From Methanoprimaticola sp047501175 (GTDB lineage: Archaea; Thermoplasmatota; Thermoplasmata; Methanomassiliicoccales; Methanomethylophilaceae), in contig NZ_JBEQWH010000008.1 in NCBI RefSeq assembly GCF_047501175.1, forward strand, positions 27,995 through 91,994: 64,000 nucleotides of DNA. The letters run 5' to 3'. Shown piece after piece: positions 32,807 through 41,130 of the stretch; the stretch's first letter is position 1; each line of letters opens with the position of its first letter. The notes under the pieces are model-generated. The model was not told where the DNA came from. It did no database searches and saw only the letters and a list, made by a program, of their open reading frames with translations. The position numbers and the translations under genes were made by a program.

Positions 32807-34609
32807 TCATTCGGCGTCGTTGTCGAACTGGCTGTTGTACAGGTCGGAGTAGAACCCGCCCTTCGACAGCAGTCCGTCGTGCGTCCCCTGCTCGATGATG
32901 TTCCCATCCTTCATGACGAGTATCAGGTCCGCGTTGCGGATGGTGGACAGACGATGGGCTATCACGAACGACGTGCGCCCTTCCGTCAGCTTGTCCATCG
33001 CATCCTGGATCGCCTTCTCCGTCCTGGTGTCCACCGAGCTCGTTGCCTCGTCGAGGATCAGCAGTGGTGCGTTCTCTATCATCGCACGGGCGATGGTGAC
33101 CTGCTGCCTCTGACCGACGGACAGGGACGACCCGTCGCCGATGTTCGTGTCGTACCCTTCGGGAAGGGTCTCTATGAAGTGCTTGAGACCCACCGCCCTG
33201 CACACCTCGTCCAGTCTCTCGTCGGAGACGTCGGGCTTGCTGTACACGATGTTCTCCCTCATGGTGCCCTCGAAGAGCCACGTGTCCTGGAGAACCATGC
33301 AGAACAGGTCGTGCACGTTGGAGCGTGTGATGTCCTTCGTTGACACCCCGTCGATCAGGATGTCACCGCTGTTCACCTCGTAGAACCTCATCAGGAGATT
33401 CACTATCGTGGTCTTCCCCGCACCCGTGGGTCCGACGATGGCGACCTTCTGTCCGGGCTCTATGTTGGCGGAGAACCCGTGCACGATCTCCTTGTCGGGA
33501 AGGTATCCGAAGCGCACATCCTTGAACTCGACATGTCCCTTCACGTCGGTGAGCACGGCGGTCTTGGACGACTCGTCCTCCATCTCGTTCGCCTCCAGGA
33601 ATGCGAAGACCCTCTCCGAGGCGGCCGCGGTGGACTGCATATACACCACCGCCTGGGAGATCTGCGACAGGGGCTGGGTGAACAGTCTCACATAGAGCAT
33701 GAACGCGACTATGACCCCTATGGAGATGTCCCCGCTCAGGACGAGCACGGCTCCGACTATGCACACCATGACGTATCCGAAGTTCCCGATGAAGTTCATC
33801 AGGGGCATCATGAGTCCGCTGAGGAACTGGGATCTGAATGCGCTGCTGAACAGACTGTCGTTGATCTCGTCGAACCTCTTCTTGGCGTTGACCTCCCCGC
33901 CGTATGCCTTGACCACGAGATGACCGGTGTAGATCTCCTCCACATGCCCGTTCATCGCTCCGAGGTCCCTCTGCTGTATGGCGAAGTACTTCTGGGAGCG
34001 TGACATGATGATCGCGATCAGCGCGAATCCCGCCAGAGAGGACAGGATAGCCGTGACCATCATCGGCACGTTCGTTATGGCCATCATTATCGAGGACCCG
34101 ATCAGCATGGTCACCGCGGAGACCAGGGTGGTTATGCTCTGGTTCATGGCCTGGCCGATCGTGTCCACGTCGTTGGTCACGCGGCTCATCACGTCCCCGG
34201 TGGTCGTGCTGTCGAAGTATCCGAGGGGGAGCCTGTTGATCTTCCGGGATATGTCCCTGCGGAGGTTCGATGCCGTCCTCTGGGTGACTGTGGCGAGGAT
34301 GTACGTCTCGAGGAACATCAGCACGCATCCGATGGCCACGATGACGATCAGGGTCACTCCGATGCTGGCTATGCTGTCCAGGTCCATCGTGCCGGTCAGA
34401 CCTACGGTGATCAGGTCCGTGATCTGCTTCAGAATGTCCGGCGTCACCAGGGACATTATGGTGCCGACGGCCGAGAAGACCAATGCGACGATGAACGGTA
34501 TGCGGTACCTGTCGATGTATCCGAACAGCTTGCTCCAGGCAAGTTTGAAATCCTCGGCCTTGTCGAGGCTCATCCCCTCGGTCCTCTCATGCTTCTTTCC
34601 GCGGTTCAT
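32807..34609 (-). CDS. ABC exporter half-transporter with canonical Walker B, deviant signature
   Basis: 600 residues: six-helix exporter membrane domain (about 25-320) then an ABC domain. Walker A GPTGAGKTT, Walker B LLILDEATSSVD with the catalytic Glu, H-loop IAHRLST. The signature is SLSVGQRQQ, missing the second Gly of LSGGQ. Its ATG overlaps the stop of its partner gene (ATGA). Together they form a heterodimeric multidrug or lipid-type exporter in which this chain supplies the catalytic Walker B. Confidence 0.9.
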   Translation of the reverse strand: MNRGKKHERTEGMSLDKAEDFKLAWSKLFGYIDRYRIPFIVALVFSAVGTIMSLVTPDILKQITDLITVGLTGTMDLDSIASIGVTLIVIVAIGCVLMFLETYILATVTQRTASNLRRDISRKINRLPLGYFDSTTTGDVMSRVTNDVDTIGQAMNQSITTLVSAVTMLIGSSIMMAITNVPMMVTAILSSLAGFALIAIIMSRSQKYFAIQQRDLGAMNGHVEEIYTGHLVVKAYGGEVNAKKRFDEINDSLFSSAFRSQFLSGLMMPLMNFIGNFGYVMVCIVGAVLVLSGDISIGVIVAFMLYVRLFTQPLSQISQAVVYMQSTAAASERVFAFLEANEMEDESSKTAVLTDVKGHVEFKDVRFGYLPDKEIVHGFSANIEPGQKVAIVGPTGAGKTTIVNLLMRFYEVNSGDILIDGVSTKDITRSNVHDLFCMVLQDTWLFEGTMRENIVYSKPDVSDERLDEVCRAVGLKHFIETLPEGYDTNIGDGSSLSVGQRQQVTIARAMIENAPLLILDEATSSVDTRTEKAIQDAMDKLTEGRTSFVIAHRLSTIRNADLILVMKDGNIIEQGTHDGLLSKGGFYSDLYNSQFDNDAE

Positions 34610-36354
34610 TGCATCAGCTCCTCCTCGGAAAGTTGCGAACGGGCTATGTCCAGGTACACGGGGCAGTTCTCCAGCAGCTCCCTGTGGGTCCCGATGCCCG
34701 CTACGTGACCGTCGTCCAGCACTATGATGCGGTCCGCGTCCAGTATCGTTCCGATCCTCTGCGCTATTATCAGCGTGGTCACGCCGGCCGTCTCCCTGCG
34801 CAGGGCCTCCCTGAGGGCCCTGTCGGTCCTGTAGTCCAGTGCGGAGAACGAGTCGTCGAAGATGTAGATCTCCGGGTCGCGACAGACCGCGCGTGCTATG
34901 GAGAGCCTCTGCTTCTGCCCTCCGGAGAAGTTGGTCCCTCCGGGAGTGACCTCGCCTCCGGTGCCTCCCTCCAGCCTGTCTACGAACTCCGCGGCCTGGG
35001 CGATGGATATGGCCCTACGGACCTCCTCCCTGGTCCTCTTGTCGGAGTCGCTCCCATATCTGACGTTGGAGTCGACGGTCCCTGCGAACATGAACGCCTT
35101 CTGCGGGACGTATCCGATCTTCCCGCGGAGGGCATCCAGGTCGTATTCCCTGACATCCCTCCCGTCGACCATCACGGACCCTTCGGTCACATCGTAGAAC
35201 CTGGGTATCAGGTTGGCGAGTGTGGTCTTCCCGCTGCCGGTCGAACCGATGAATGCTACGGTCTCCCCCTTCCTGGCCTCGAACGATATGTCGCACAGTG
35301 TGTTCTCCGTGGTCCCGGGATATGTGAATGACACGTTCCTGAACGATACGGTCCCTTCCATTCCCGGAGTCCCCTCGCGGCCCCCTCCGTCCACGATGGA
35401 GGGCTCGGTCCCTATGACCTCCTCGATGCGTCTGGCGGATACCACGGCCCTGGGGAGGATCATGAAGATCACGATCATCATCATGAACGCCATCACGACC
35501 TGCATCGCATACGACGAGAACACGATCATGTCCGAGAACAGGATGTACTTCTCCATCGCCCCGGCCGAGGATATCAGGAGGGCCCCGATCCAGTAGATCG
35601 CCAGCGAGAGGCCGTTCATCAGTGCGCTCATCGATGGGAACATTATCGCCATCGCACGGTTGGCTGACAGGTTCGTATCCGTGAGGTTCCTGTTCGCTTC
35701 CGAGAACTTCTCCTCCTGATAGGATTCGGCGTTGTATGCGCGCACCACGCGCACCCCGGTAAGGTTCTCGCGGGTCGCACGGTTGACGTCGTCGGTCAGC
35801 CATTGGATCCTCTTGAACTTCGGACCGACATAGAGCATCAGGATCCCGATGAGGGCGACCATCAGGACGACGACCACGGCCGTGGCCAGGGTCCATTCCC
35901 AGTTCTTGTCGGCGATCTTCGTGATCGCCCACACTGCCATGATGGGCGCCTTGATGGTGACCTGAAGGCCCATCGCGACCGCCATCTGGACCTGGGTGAT
36001 GTCGTTGGTGGAACGGGTGATCAGACTGGATGTGGAGAACCTGTTCATCTCCTCCAGGGAGAACGACTCCACCCTGGAGAACTGAAGGTCGCGGAGACGC
36101 TTGGACAGCGAGGCCGCGATGCCTGCGGCTATGAAACCGACGATGAACGACAGGACCAGGCTGAGAAGTGCGCAGACCAGCATCAGACCGCCGTTGGACA
36201 GCACCTCGTCGATGGAGCCGCCGGTGGTCATGATGGTGGTGATCTTGGACATGTAGTCCGGTATTTCCAGGTCCAGGTAGACCTGGAGTGCGATCAGGAC
36301 CACGCACACGCCAGTGAGCGCCCAGTCCTTCCTGTCGAAGTATCTCAGTATCAT
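34606..36354 (-). CDS. ABC exporter half-transporter with degenerate ATPase site
   Basis: 582 residues, exporter fold plus ABC domain. Walker A GSTGSGKTT and signature FSGGQKQR are canonical, but Walker B reads IYIFDDSFSALD (Asp instead of catalytic Glu) and the H-loop reads IAQRIGT (Gln for His). Paired with the deviant signature of the partner at 32807, this gives one active and one degenerate ATP site, the asymmetric heterodimer seen in TM287/288-type exporters. The start at 36354 has GGAGG upstream and overlaps the regulator stop. Confidence 0.9.
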   Translation of the reverse strand: MILRYFDRKDWALTGVCVVLIALQVYLDLEIPDYMSKITTIMTTGGSIDEVLSNGGLMLVCALLSLVLSFIVGFIAAGIAASLSKRLRDLQFSRVESFSLEEMNRFSTSSLITRSTNDITQVQMAVAMGLQVTIKAPIMAVWAITKIADKNWEWTLATAVVVVLMVALIGILMLYVGPKFKRIQWLTDDVNRATRENLTGVRVVRAYNAESYQEEKFSEANRNLTDTNLSANRAMAIMFPSMSALMNGLSLAIYWIGALLISSAGAMEKYILFSDMIVFSSYAMQVVMAFMMMIVIFMILPRAVVSARRIEEVIGTEPSIVDGGGREGTPGMEGTVSFRNVSFTYPGTTENTLCDISFEARKGETVAFIGSTGSGKTTLANLIPRFYDVTEGSVMVDGRDVREYDLDALRGKIGYVPQKAFMFAGTVDSNVRYGSDSDKRTREEVRRAISIAQAAEFVDRLEGGTGGEVTPGGTNFSGGQKQRLSIARAVCRDPEIYIFDDSFSALDYRTDRALREALRRETAGVTTLIIAQRIGTILDADRIIVLDDGHVAGIGTHRELLENCPVYLDIARSQLSEEELMQ

Positions 36355-36914
36355 GTCCCGTCCTCCCAATCGTCCCGGGCCTCCTTCTCGGGAGGGGTAA
36401 CCACTATCGATGCGATGTACGCCTGCTGTTCCGCCGACGTGCGCTTGCTGTACGGTTCGCAGATTTGTGATATCCTCAGGGCGATGTCGTCAAGCTCCTG
36501 GGGCGTGGCATACAGCGCTATGCCGGCGATCCCCGCTCCGTCCCTCAGGATGTTGGCATCCTCGCTGGAGCAGTAGCGTTTGAACTTGTCCAGCATGACC
36601 AGGAGATACGATGCCATGATGGCGTAGAACGCGTCCTTGTCGTTCTCATCCTCCACTATCCTGGCCAGCTCCCTGCGGACCTTCTCGAACGAGTACGTCT
36701 TCTCGATTATGGCCCGCTTCTTCTCCTCGCGGACCACCTCCAGTATCCCATCCTCCTCCATCTGGCCGATGGACCTGTAGAGTGTGGCCTGGGAGATGTC
36801 GGGCAGGGACTCTATGATCTCCTTGGATGTCATGTCCCCCTTGTAGACCATGACCGCGATGATCCTCGCCTTGGGCACGCTGTTGAAGCAGCGTACGAGA
36901 GTCTCGGTATCCAT
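36351..36914 (-). CDS. Winged-helix regulator of the ABC exporter operon
   Basis: 187 residues. The N-terminal DNA-binding part (DMTSKEIIESLPDISQATLYRSIGQMEEDGIL) is an ArsR/PadR-like winged helix, followed by a helical sensor domain. It is first in the operon and joined by ATGA overlap to the exporter, so it is probably an autorepressor relieved by the exported compound. The promoter reads ATAATATTATATA (minus strand) with no ribosome binding site, suggesting a leaderless mRNA. Confidence 0.75.
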   Translation of the reverse strand: MDTETLVRCFNSVPKARIIAVMVYKGDMTSKEIIESLPDISQATLYRSIGQMEEDGILEVVREEKKRAIIEKTYSFEKVRRELARIVEDENDKDAFYAIMASYLLVMLDKFKRYCSSEDANILRDGAGIAGIALYATPQELDDIALRISQICEPYSKRTSAEQQAYIASIVVTPPEKEARDDWEDGT

Positions 36915-37041
36915 ATTATCTGAATATTGGAATTATCTCGTGTATATAATATTATCAAATTGAGAATAGTATCGAATCGAAACACACACGAAGGGATCCG
37001 GCGGGAATCCCGCCTTTGAAAAGGAGGAAGGGGTTTCGGAC

Positions 37042-37992
37042 TCACTGCTTGCAGCTGTCCGCCCAATAGGGTTTCTTAACGAACTTGTATGCCATGAGGA
37101 CGGCGGTGGTCGCCTCTCCCATGGCCGTGGTGATCTGCTTGACCTTCCCGGGGTAGCTGATGACGTCCCCGCAGGCGAATATGCCGGGCCTGTTGGTGGT
37201 CATGTCGAAGTCGACCTTCACGAGACCGTCGTCGTTGAGCTCCAGCCCCCATGTCCCGAGGTCCTCGAGGTCGGCGGAGATGCCTATGTTGATGACGGCG
37301 AGGTCGGTCGGGATGATCTGTTCCTTCCCGTCGACGGAGATCGTCACGGACTCCACGTGGTCCGTACCGTTGATGGAGACGAGGTTGGCGTTCATGATGG
37401 TCCTGATGTCGCTCTCCATGAGGTGGTTGACCGTGGACTCGTCGGCCCTGAACTCCGGCCTCCTGTGGATGATGGTGGTGTCCGTCACTGAATCGGCGAT
37501 GAGTGCCATGTCGATGGCACTGTTCCCTCCTCCGAACATGGTGACCTTCTTCCCGACCAGCTCCTCCTTGACCGGGAGGATGTACGTGACGCCTTTCTCG
37601 AAAAGCTCATCCTCTCCGGGGCATCCCATCTTCTTGGGCTTGAAGCTTCCCATCCCGATGGCGACGATCACGGATTTGGTATGGTATTCGGCGACGTCGG
37701 TGGTGACGATGATCTCCTCGCATCCGTTCACGATCTCCCTGACCTTCTCGTTCTCATGGATCTCGCACTCGGCGGCCTCTGCCTGAGCGTAGAGCTTGTC
37801 GGACAGTTTCCTTGCCTGTATCGTCTCGAAACCAGGGTAGTTGTGGATACCCTTCTCCGGATACAGGCTGACAAGTTGTCCCCCGACGCGTCCCGAGTCG
37901 AGCACCAGAGTCTTCATCAACTTAGACCTGGCATAGATCCCGGCGGTCAGACCGGCACATCCGGCTCCAACAATGACGACGTCGTAGCACAT
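37042..37992 (-). CDS. Thioredoxin-reductase-like ferredoxin/flavin NAD(P)H oxidoreductase
   Basis: 316 residues. FAD-binding GAGCAGLTAGIYARS at the N-terminus, NAD(P)-binding MFGGGNSAIDMAL in the middle, and FACGDVISYPGKVKQI near the end. The redox CxxC of thioredoxin reductases is absent, and GGQLVSLYPEKGIHNYPGF resembles TrxR-like ferredoxin-NADP reductases. A role in moving electrons between ferredoxin and NAD(P)H is likely. Strong GGAGG site; monocistronic. Confidence 0.8.
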   Translation of the reverse strand: MCYDVVIVGAGCAGLTAGIYARSKLMKTLVLDSGRVGGQLVSLYPEKGIHNYPGFETIQARKLSDKLYAQAEAAECEIHENEKVREIVNGCEEIIVTTDVAEYHTKSVIVAIGMGSFKPKKMGCPGEDELFEKGVTYILPVKEELVGKKVTMFGGGNSAIDMALIADSVTDTTIIHRRPEFRADESTVNHLMESDIRTIMNANLVSINGTDHVESVTISVDGKEQIIPTDLAVINIGISADLEDLGTWGLELNDDGLVKVDFDMTTNRPGIFACGDVISYPGKVKQITTAMGEATTAVLMAYKFVKKPYWADSCKQ

Positions 37993-38214
37993 TAAAACCT
38001 CCGAATTAAGTTACCGTATAAAAAGATGGCACTCCAGAGAGTTCGAAGTAAGAAACACACTCTTCTCTTTCCTTAGAAAAGCATCATTCTTCTTACGAAA
38101 TTCGTAGAAATAATGCATTATCATATCTACCCGAGCTGACAGGTCCAGAGCAATGGCACGTGATCCCCAGTGCTGTTTAATATCCCAGACTGGCATATCG
38201 GATTGGGGCAGAAT

Positions 38215-38607
38215 ATGGAATCCGAAGTGAACAAGCAGGAGCTGTACACCGAGAAGCTCATGAACATGATCCTTGACGCCGTCGACGACATCATAATCAT
38301 CCATGACTCCCAGCATACGATCATCTGGATGAACAGGGCTGCGGAGAAGGCCTTCGCCATGTCCTCCGACGATGTGATTGGGAAGAAGTGCTACTCCCTC
38401 TTCGGGAACACCACATCCTGCAGCGATTGCACGGTCAACACCATCAATGTCGGAAGGTCCGAGAACACGGTCAGGCGCAGGGTGATCCCCGGGACGAACA
38501 TCAAGTGCGACTGTTCCACCATCCCGTACTATGAGAAGGGACAGCTGAAGCTGGTCGTCCAGCACCTGAGGCCGGTCCAGTGCCCTACGGTGTCGGACTG
38601 CCAGTGA
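38215..38607 (+). CDS. Single PAS-domain protein
   Basis: 130 residues, essentially one PAS domain (MILDAVDDIIIIHDSQHTIIWMNRAAEKAF) with a Cys cluster CYSLFG..SCSDC that may hold a metal or haem-like ligand. No kinase domain is attached, so it is a stand-alone sensor. An in-frame ATG at 38170 would add 15 residues; the later start is preferred because relatives begin near the coiled N-terminus. Confidence 0.7.
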   Translation: MESEVNKQELYTEKLMNMILDAVDDIIIIHDSQHTIIWMNRAAEKAFAMSSDDVIGKKCYSLFGNTTSCSDCTVNTINVGRSENTVRRRVIPGTNIKCDCSTIPYYEKGQLKLVVQHLRPVQCPTVSDCQ

Positions 38608-38699
38608 GGTTTTGGCCAAGCTACCAGTGAGTCGGTGCCATCCGATGGTCGGCAATCCGGCATCGTGAGGTTTAATAACAGGCAGGGGGATTCGAGCTT

Positions 38700-38795
38700 A
38701 TGGATATGTCAGCATATTTGGCTCTCATCGTCACCGGTGCTATCTATTTCATCATAATGGGTGTCGTCAACCTGAAAAAGGCAAGGGACGAGTGA
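38700..38795 (+). CDS. 31-residue single-helix membrane peptide
   Basis: A short open frame (MDMSAYLALIVTGAIYFIIM then a KKARDE tail) predicts one transmembrane helix with a positively charged cytosolic end. Its TGA shares a base with the ATG of the next gene (TGATG), the coupling used elsewhere in this window, which argues that it is real. Function is unknown; a small regulatory or anchoring subunit is possible. Confidence 0.5.
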   Translation: MDMSAYLALIVTGAIYFIIMGVVNLKKARDE

Positions 38796-39199
38796 TGGCA
38801 GGAATTCCCGTTCCAGATCCTGTCCTCCAGATGCTGAAGCATCCGGACAGCAACAAGGTCCTTTCCGTGGTATCCGATGACGGGTTCCCCCATTCCATAG
38901 TCCTGGGTGCGGTCCTCGTCGGAGATGACGGCATGATCTATGTCGGAGAGGCGTACATGTACCGTACCTCACATTATCTGGAGAGGTGCCCTAACGCCGA
39001 GTTCCTGGTCTGGAAGGGTAAGGATGGCTATTCGATAAGGGTCGTCGCGGAGGGTCGCGTCGCGGAAGGGCCCGTACTGAAGAGGATGAACGAGATGCTC
39101 GAGCGCAAGAACATGCATGCGAATGCGCTCTGGGCGTTCAGGTCCGTCCAGGTCTGGGACGAGAGCGCATCCAGCACGTCCGGCGACAGGGTTGCCTGA
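38795..39199 (+). CDS. Pyridoxamine-5'-phosphate-oxidase-like flavin protein
   Basis: 134 residues (MAGIPVPDPVLQMLKHPDSNKVLSVVSDDGFPHSIVLGAV). This is the split-barrel FMN-binding fold of the PNPOx-like family, typically an FMN or F420 binding reductase or haem-related protein. Starts in the stop of the small membrane peptide and ends in the start of the next membrane protein, so three genes form one coupled unit. Confidence 0.7.
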   Translation: MAGIPVPDPVLQMLKHPDSNKVLSVVSDDGFPHSIVLGAVLVGDDGMIYVGEAYMYRTSHYLERCPNAEFLVWKGKDGYSIRVVAEGRVAEGPVLKRMNEMLERKNMHANALWAFRSVQVWDESASSTSGDRVA

Positions 39200-39423
39200 T
39201 GGACCTCGTCCGTACCAAGAAGACGACCCAGCTACTGACCGTGGTGTTCGCGGCGGTTCTCCTGGCTGGGATCGCTACATACCTCATGGGGCACCCGGTG
39301 CCCGGAATAATCCTTATAATACTCGCGGTGTCGGCACTGGTGCTGTGCTTCGGCATCCTCCATTTCTACTCCGTCTACGCGTTCAACTATCTGGTGAACA
39401 AGGGGAATGTCAGGAAGGATTGA
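39199..39423 (+). CDS. Small two-helix membrane protein
   Basis: 74 residues with two hydrophobic helices (TVVFAAVLLAGIATYLM and GIILIILAVSALVLCFGIL) and a positively charged end. No family recognised. Coupled to the flavin protein by TGATG. Confidence 0.6.
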   Translation: MDLVRTKKTTQLLTVVFAAVLLAGIATYLMGHPVPGIILIILAVSALVLCFGILHFYSVYAFNYLVNKGNVRKD

Positions 39424-39518
39424 CTCTCCGCCGCGGCCGGACGGATCAAGAACCTCTCAGAAGGGAAATCCGTTTCGAAGGTGTTTGGTTTCGGAGGGCG
39501 AGGGCCCTCCTTTGAGAT

Positions 39519-39695
39519 TCAGTATCTGCTCCTGTCCCTGTCTGCGGGCTGGTGCTTCCTGAAGCAGTCCCTGCAGTAGACGGGTCTTCCCTGGGTGGGT
39601 TTGAACGGGACCTCGCACTCCTTTCCGCAGTCAGAACAGACTGCTTTGAAGAACTCCCTGGGCCTGTCGTTGTCCCTGTAACCTCCGTATGCCAT
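39519..39695 (-). CDS. Small CxxC-type zinc-binding protein
   Basis: 58 residues from MAYGGYRDNDRPREFF. CSDCGKECEVPF and YCRDCFRKHQ give the CxxC-x17-CxxC pattern of a small archaeal and bacterial zinc ribbon family, rich in Arg at the C-terminus and possibly RNA-binding. AAGGAG lies 8 bases before the ATG; an upstream in-frame ATG at 39728 was rejected. Confidence 0.8.
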   Translation of the reverse strand: MAYGGYRDNDRPREFFKAVCSDCGKECEVPFKPTQGRPVYCRDCFRKHQPADRDRSRY

Positions 39696-39797
39696 CTTTA
39701 TTACTCCTTGATGTTCAAGGTATCCCAAATAAATCTCCCGCTCCGTGTGGAGTGGAGGTTACTCGAACGCCTTACGACCCCATCCTCATTCCTCTAT

Positions 39798-40736
39798 TTA
39801 AAAGAGGTTAGAGCTCGATCGGAGGTCGCCACCGCAGTCCGGGCACATCCAGATGCCCTTGTAGCATACCAGCATCCCGCCGCATCCGGGACACATGCGG
39901 GATTTCCCGGGGGACTCGGAGGCGATGACCGTCTTTCTGCCGATGTCCTCCGATGCCCATTTTATGAGTCCGGACAGCTCATGGAAGCGGTCCTCCTTGT
40001 CCGGTCCGTAGAATTGGAGGTTGTCGGCCTCGTTGTAGAGGCGGATGCGCATCTTCTTGATCGCACGGGCGATGTTGTTGAACGTGGTCGAGCTTATCTC
40101 GGCCTTGGGGAGGACGTTCTTCCTGTACCTGACGTCCAGATACTCGATGGACGAGTCCAGGAACCTCTCGAACTTGGTCTCGTCTGGATATACGGGGACG
40201 CTCACGAGGAACTCGCGGCTCTTGGCTAGCTCCGGATCCCTGGATATGATCCTCTCGATGACCACGCGGGTCTCGTCCCTCATGGATCCCCCGACCTGTC
40301 CGTAGATCTTCCTGACCCGGGGCATGTCCTTGGACCTGGCTATGCCTGCGAGGCGCCTTGCCGCATTGACGAACTCGTCCCCGCGCGCATGGTCCATGAT
40401 GTCCAAGAGGTACGGGGCCGCCTCATCATCCTCCCTCAGGGTGGAGAGGTATCCCAGACAGGCCATCGACACGAGGTCGCCCTCGCGGTCCCTCATCCTG
40501 AGGATCTTGTCGTAGGCCCCGCGCTCGCGCACGTTGCCGAGAAGTGTGACGACCTCCGCGCGGACCCGAGGGTCCTCGAAGTCGAGGTACGGTGTGACCA
40601 CGCGGAGCTTGTCGGGATCGTAGTTGTTTACGAGCCATCTGTCATCGGAGACGGCTCCGGGACGGCCTCCCATCACCCTGTCGATGTCCTCGAGGAACCT
40701 CTCGAGATATTCGGCGTTGGTGACAGTCATGGGCAT
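39798..40736 (-). CDS. HEAT-repeat-like protein with C-terminal zinc ribbon
   Basis: 312 residues. Residues 25-150 show helical repeats (VRAEVVTLLGNVRERG, VSMACLGYLSTLRED), consistent with HEAT-like repeats. The C-terminus has a zinc ribbon (MCPGCGGMLVCYKGIWMCPDCGG). Probably a scaffold protein; function unknown. It is followed by the PC4-like gene on the same strand upstream (40751-40972), 14 bases away, suggesting one operon. Confidence 0.65.
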   Translation of the reverse strand: MPMTVTNAEYLERFLEDIDRVMGGRPGAVSDDRWLVNNYDPDKLRVVTPYLDFEDPRVRAEVVTLLGNVRERGAYDKILRMRDREGDLVSMACLGYLSTLREDDEAAPYLLDIMDHARGDEFVNAARRLAGIARSKDMPRVRKIYGQVGGSMRDETRVVIERIISRDPELAKSREFLVSVPVYPDETKFERFLDSSIEYLDVRYRKNVLPKAEISSTTFNNIARAIKKMRIRLYNEADNLQFYGPDKEDRFHELSGLIKWASEDIGRKTVIASESPGKSRMCPGCGGMLVCYKGIWMCPDCGGDLRSSSNLF

Positions 40737-40750
40737 CGTCCCGATGGATG

Positions 40751-40972
40751 TCAGAGGTCCCTCGTCTCGAGGGCCTTCTTCAGCACCGCGGCCTCCTCGA
40801 CGGAGAGCGTGATGCCCTTTCCCATCTTCTCATGGTCGGGGGACCACTCCCTGATGTCATACTTGGGGTCCCTCTCGTTCCAGCTGATCATGTTCAGTTC
40901 CTTGGTCCAGCCTTTGGAGGATTCGGAGAGGACGGCTATCTTCTCCACTATTTCATAGACGATCTCAGGCAT
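40751..40972 (-). CDS. YdbC/PC4-type single-strand nucleic-acid-binding protein
   Basis: 73 residues, full length for the YdbC family. KGWTKELNMISWNERDPKYDIREWSPDHEKMGKG is split here as KGWTKELNMISWN and KYDIREWSPDHEKMGKG, the PC4-like fold motif. It binds single-stranded DNA or RNA and may affect transcription. First gene of an operon with the HEAT-like gene. Confidence 0.85.
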   Translation of the reverse strand: MPEIVYEIVEKIAVLSESSKGWTKELNMISWNERDPKYDIREWSPDHEKMGKGITLSVEEAAVLKKALETRDL

Positions 40973-41130
40973 TGTGCTACCGTCCGCGGAATCGTGCCCT
41001 TTATTATAAAATATTTAGTCGCGGCCGATGCATCTCCCGTAACCATTATATCTCTGATACGCCGAATGCTACCGTACGGATTGATGGAATTGGCTCGAAA
41101 AACAGCTACATCGGAGAGTGTTGACCGTAT

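Noticed and set aside
37042..37992. Genuine thioredoxin reductase
   Set aside because: The catalytic CxxC is absent and the FNR-type GGQL..LYPEK motif is present.
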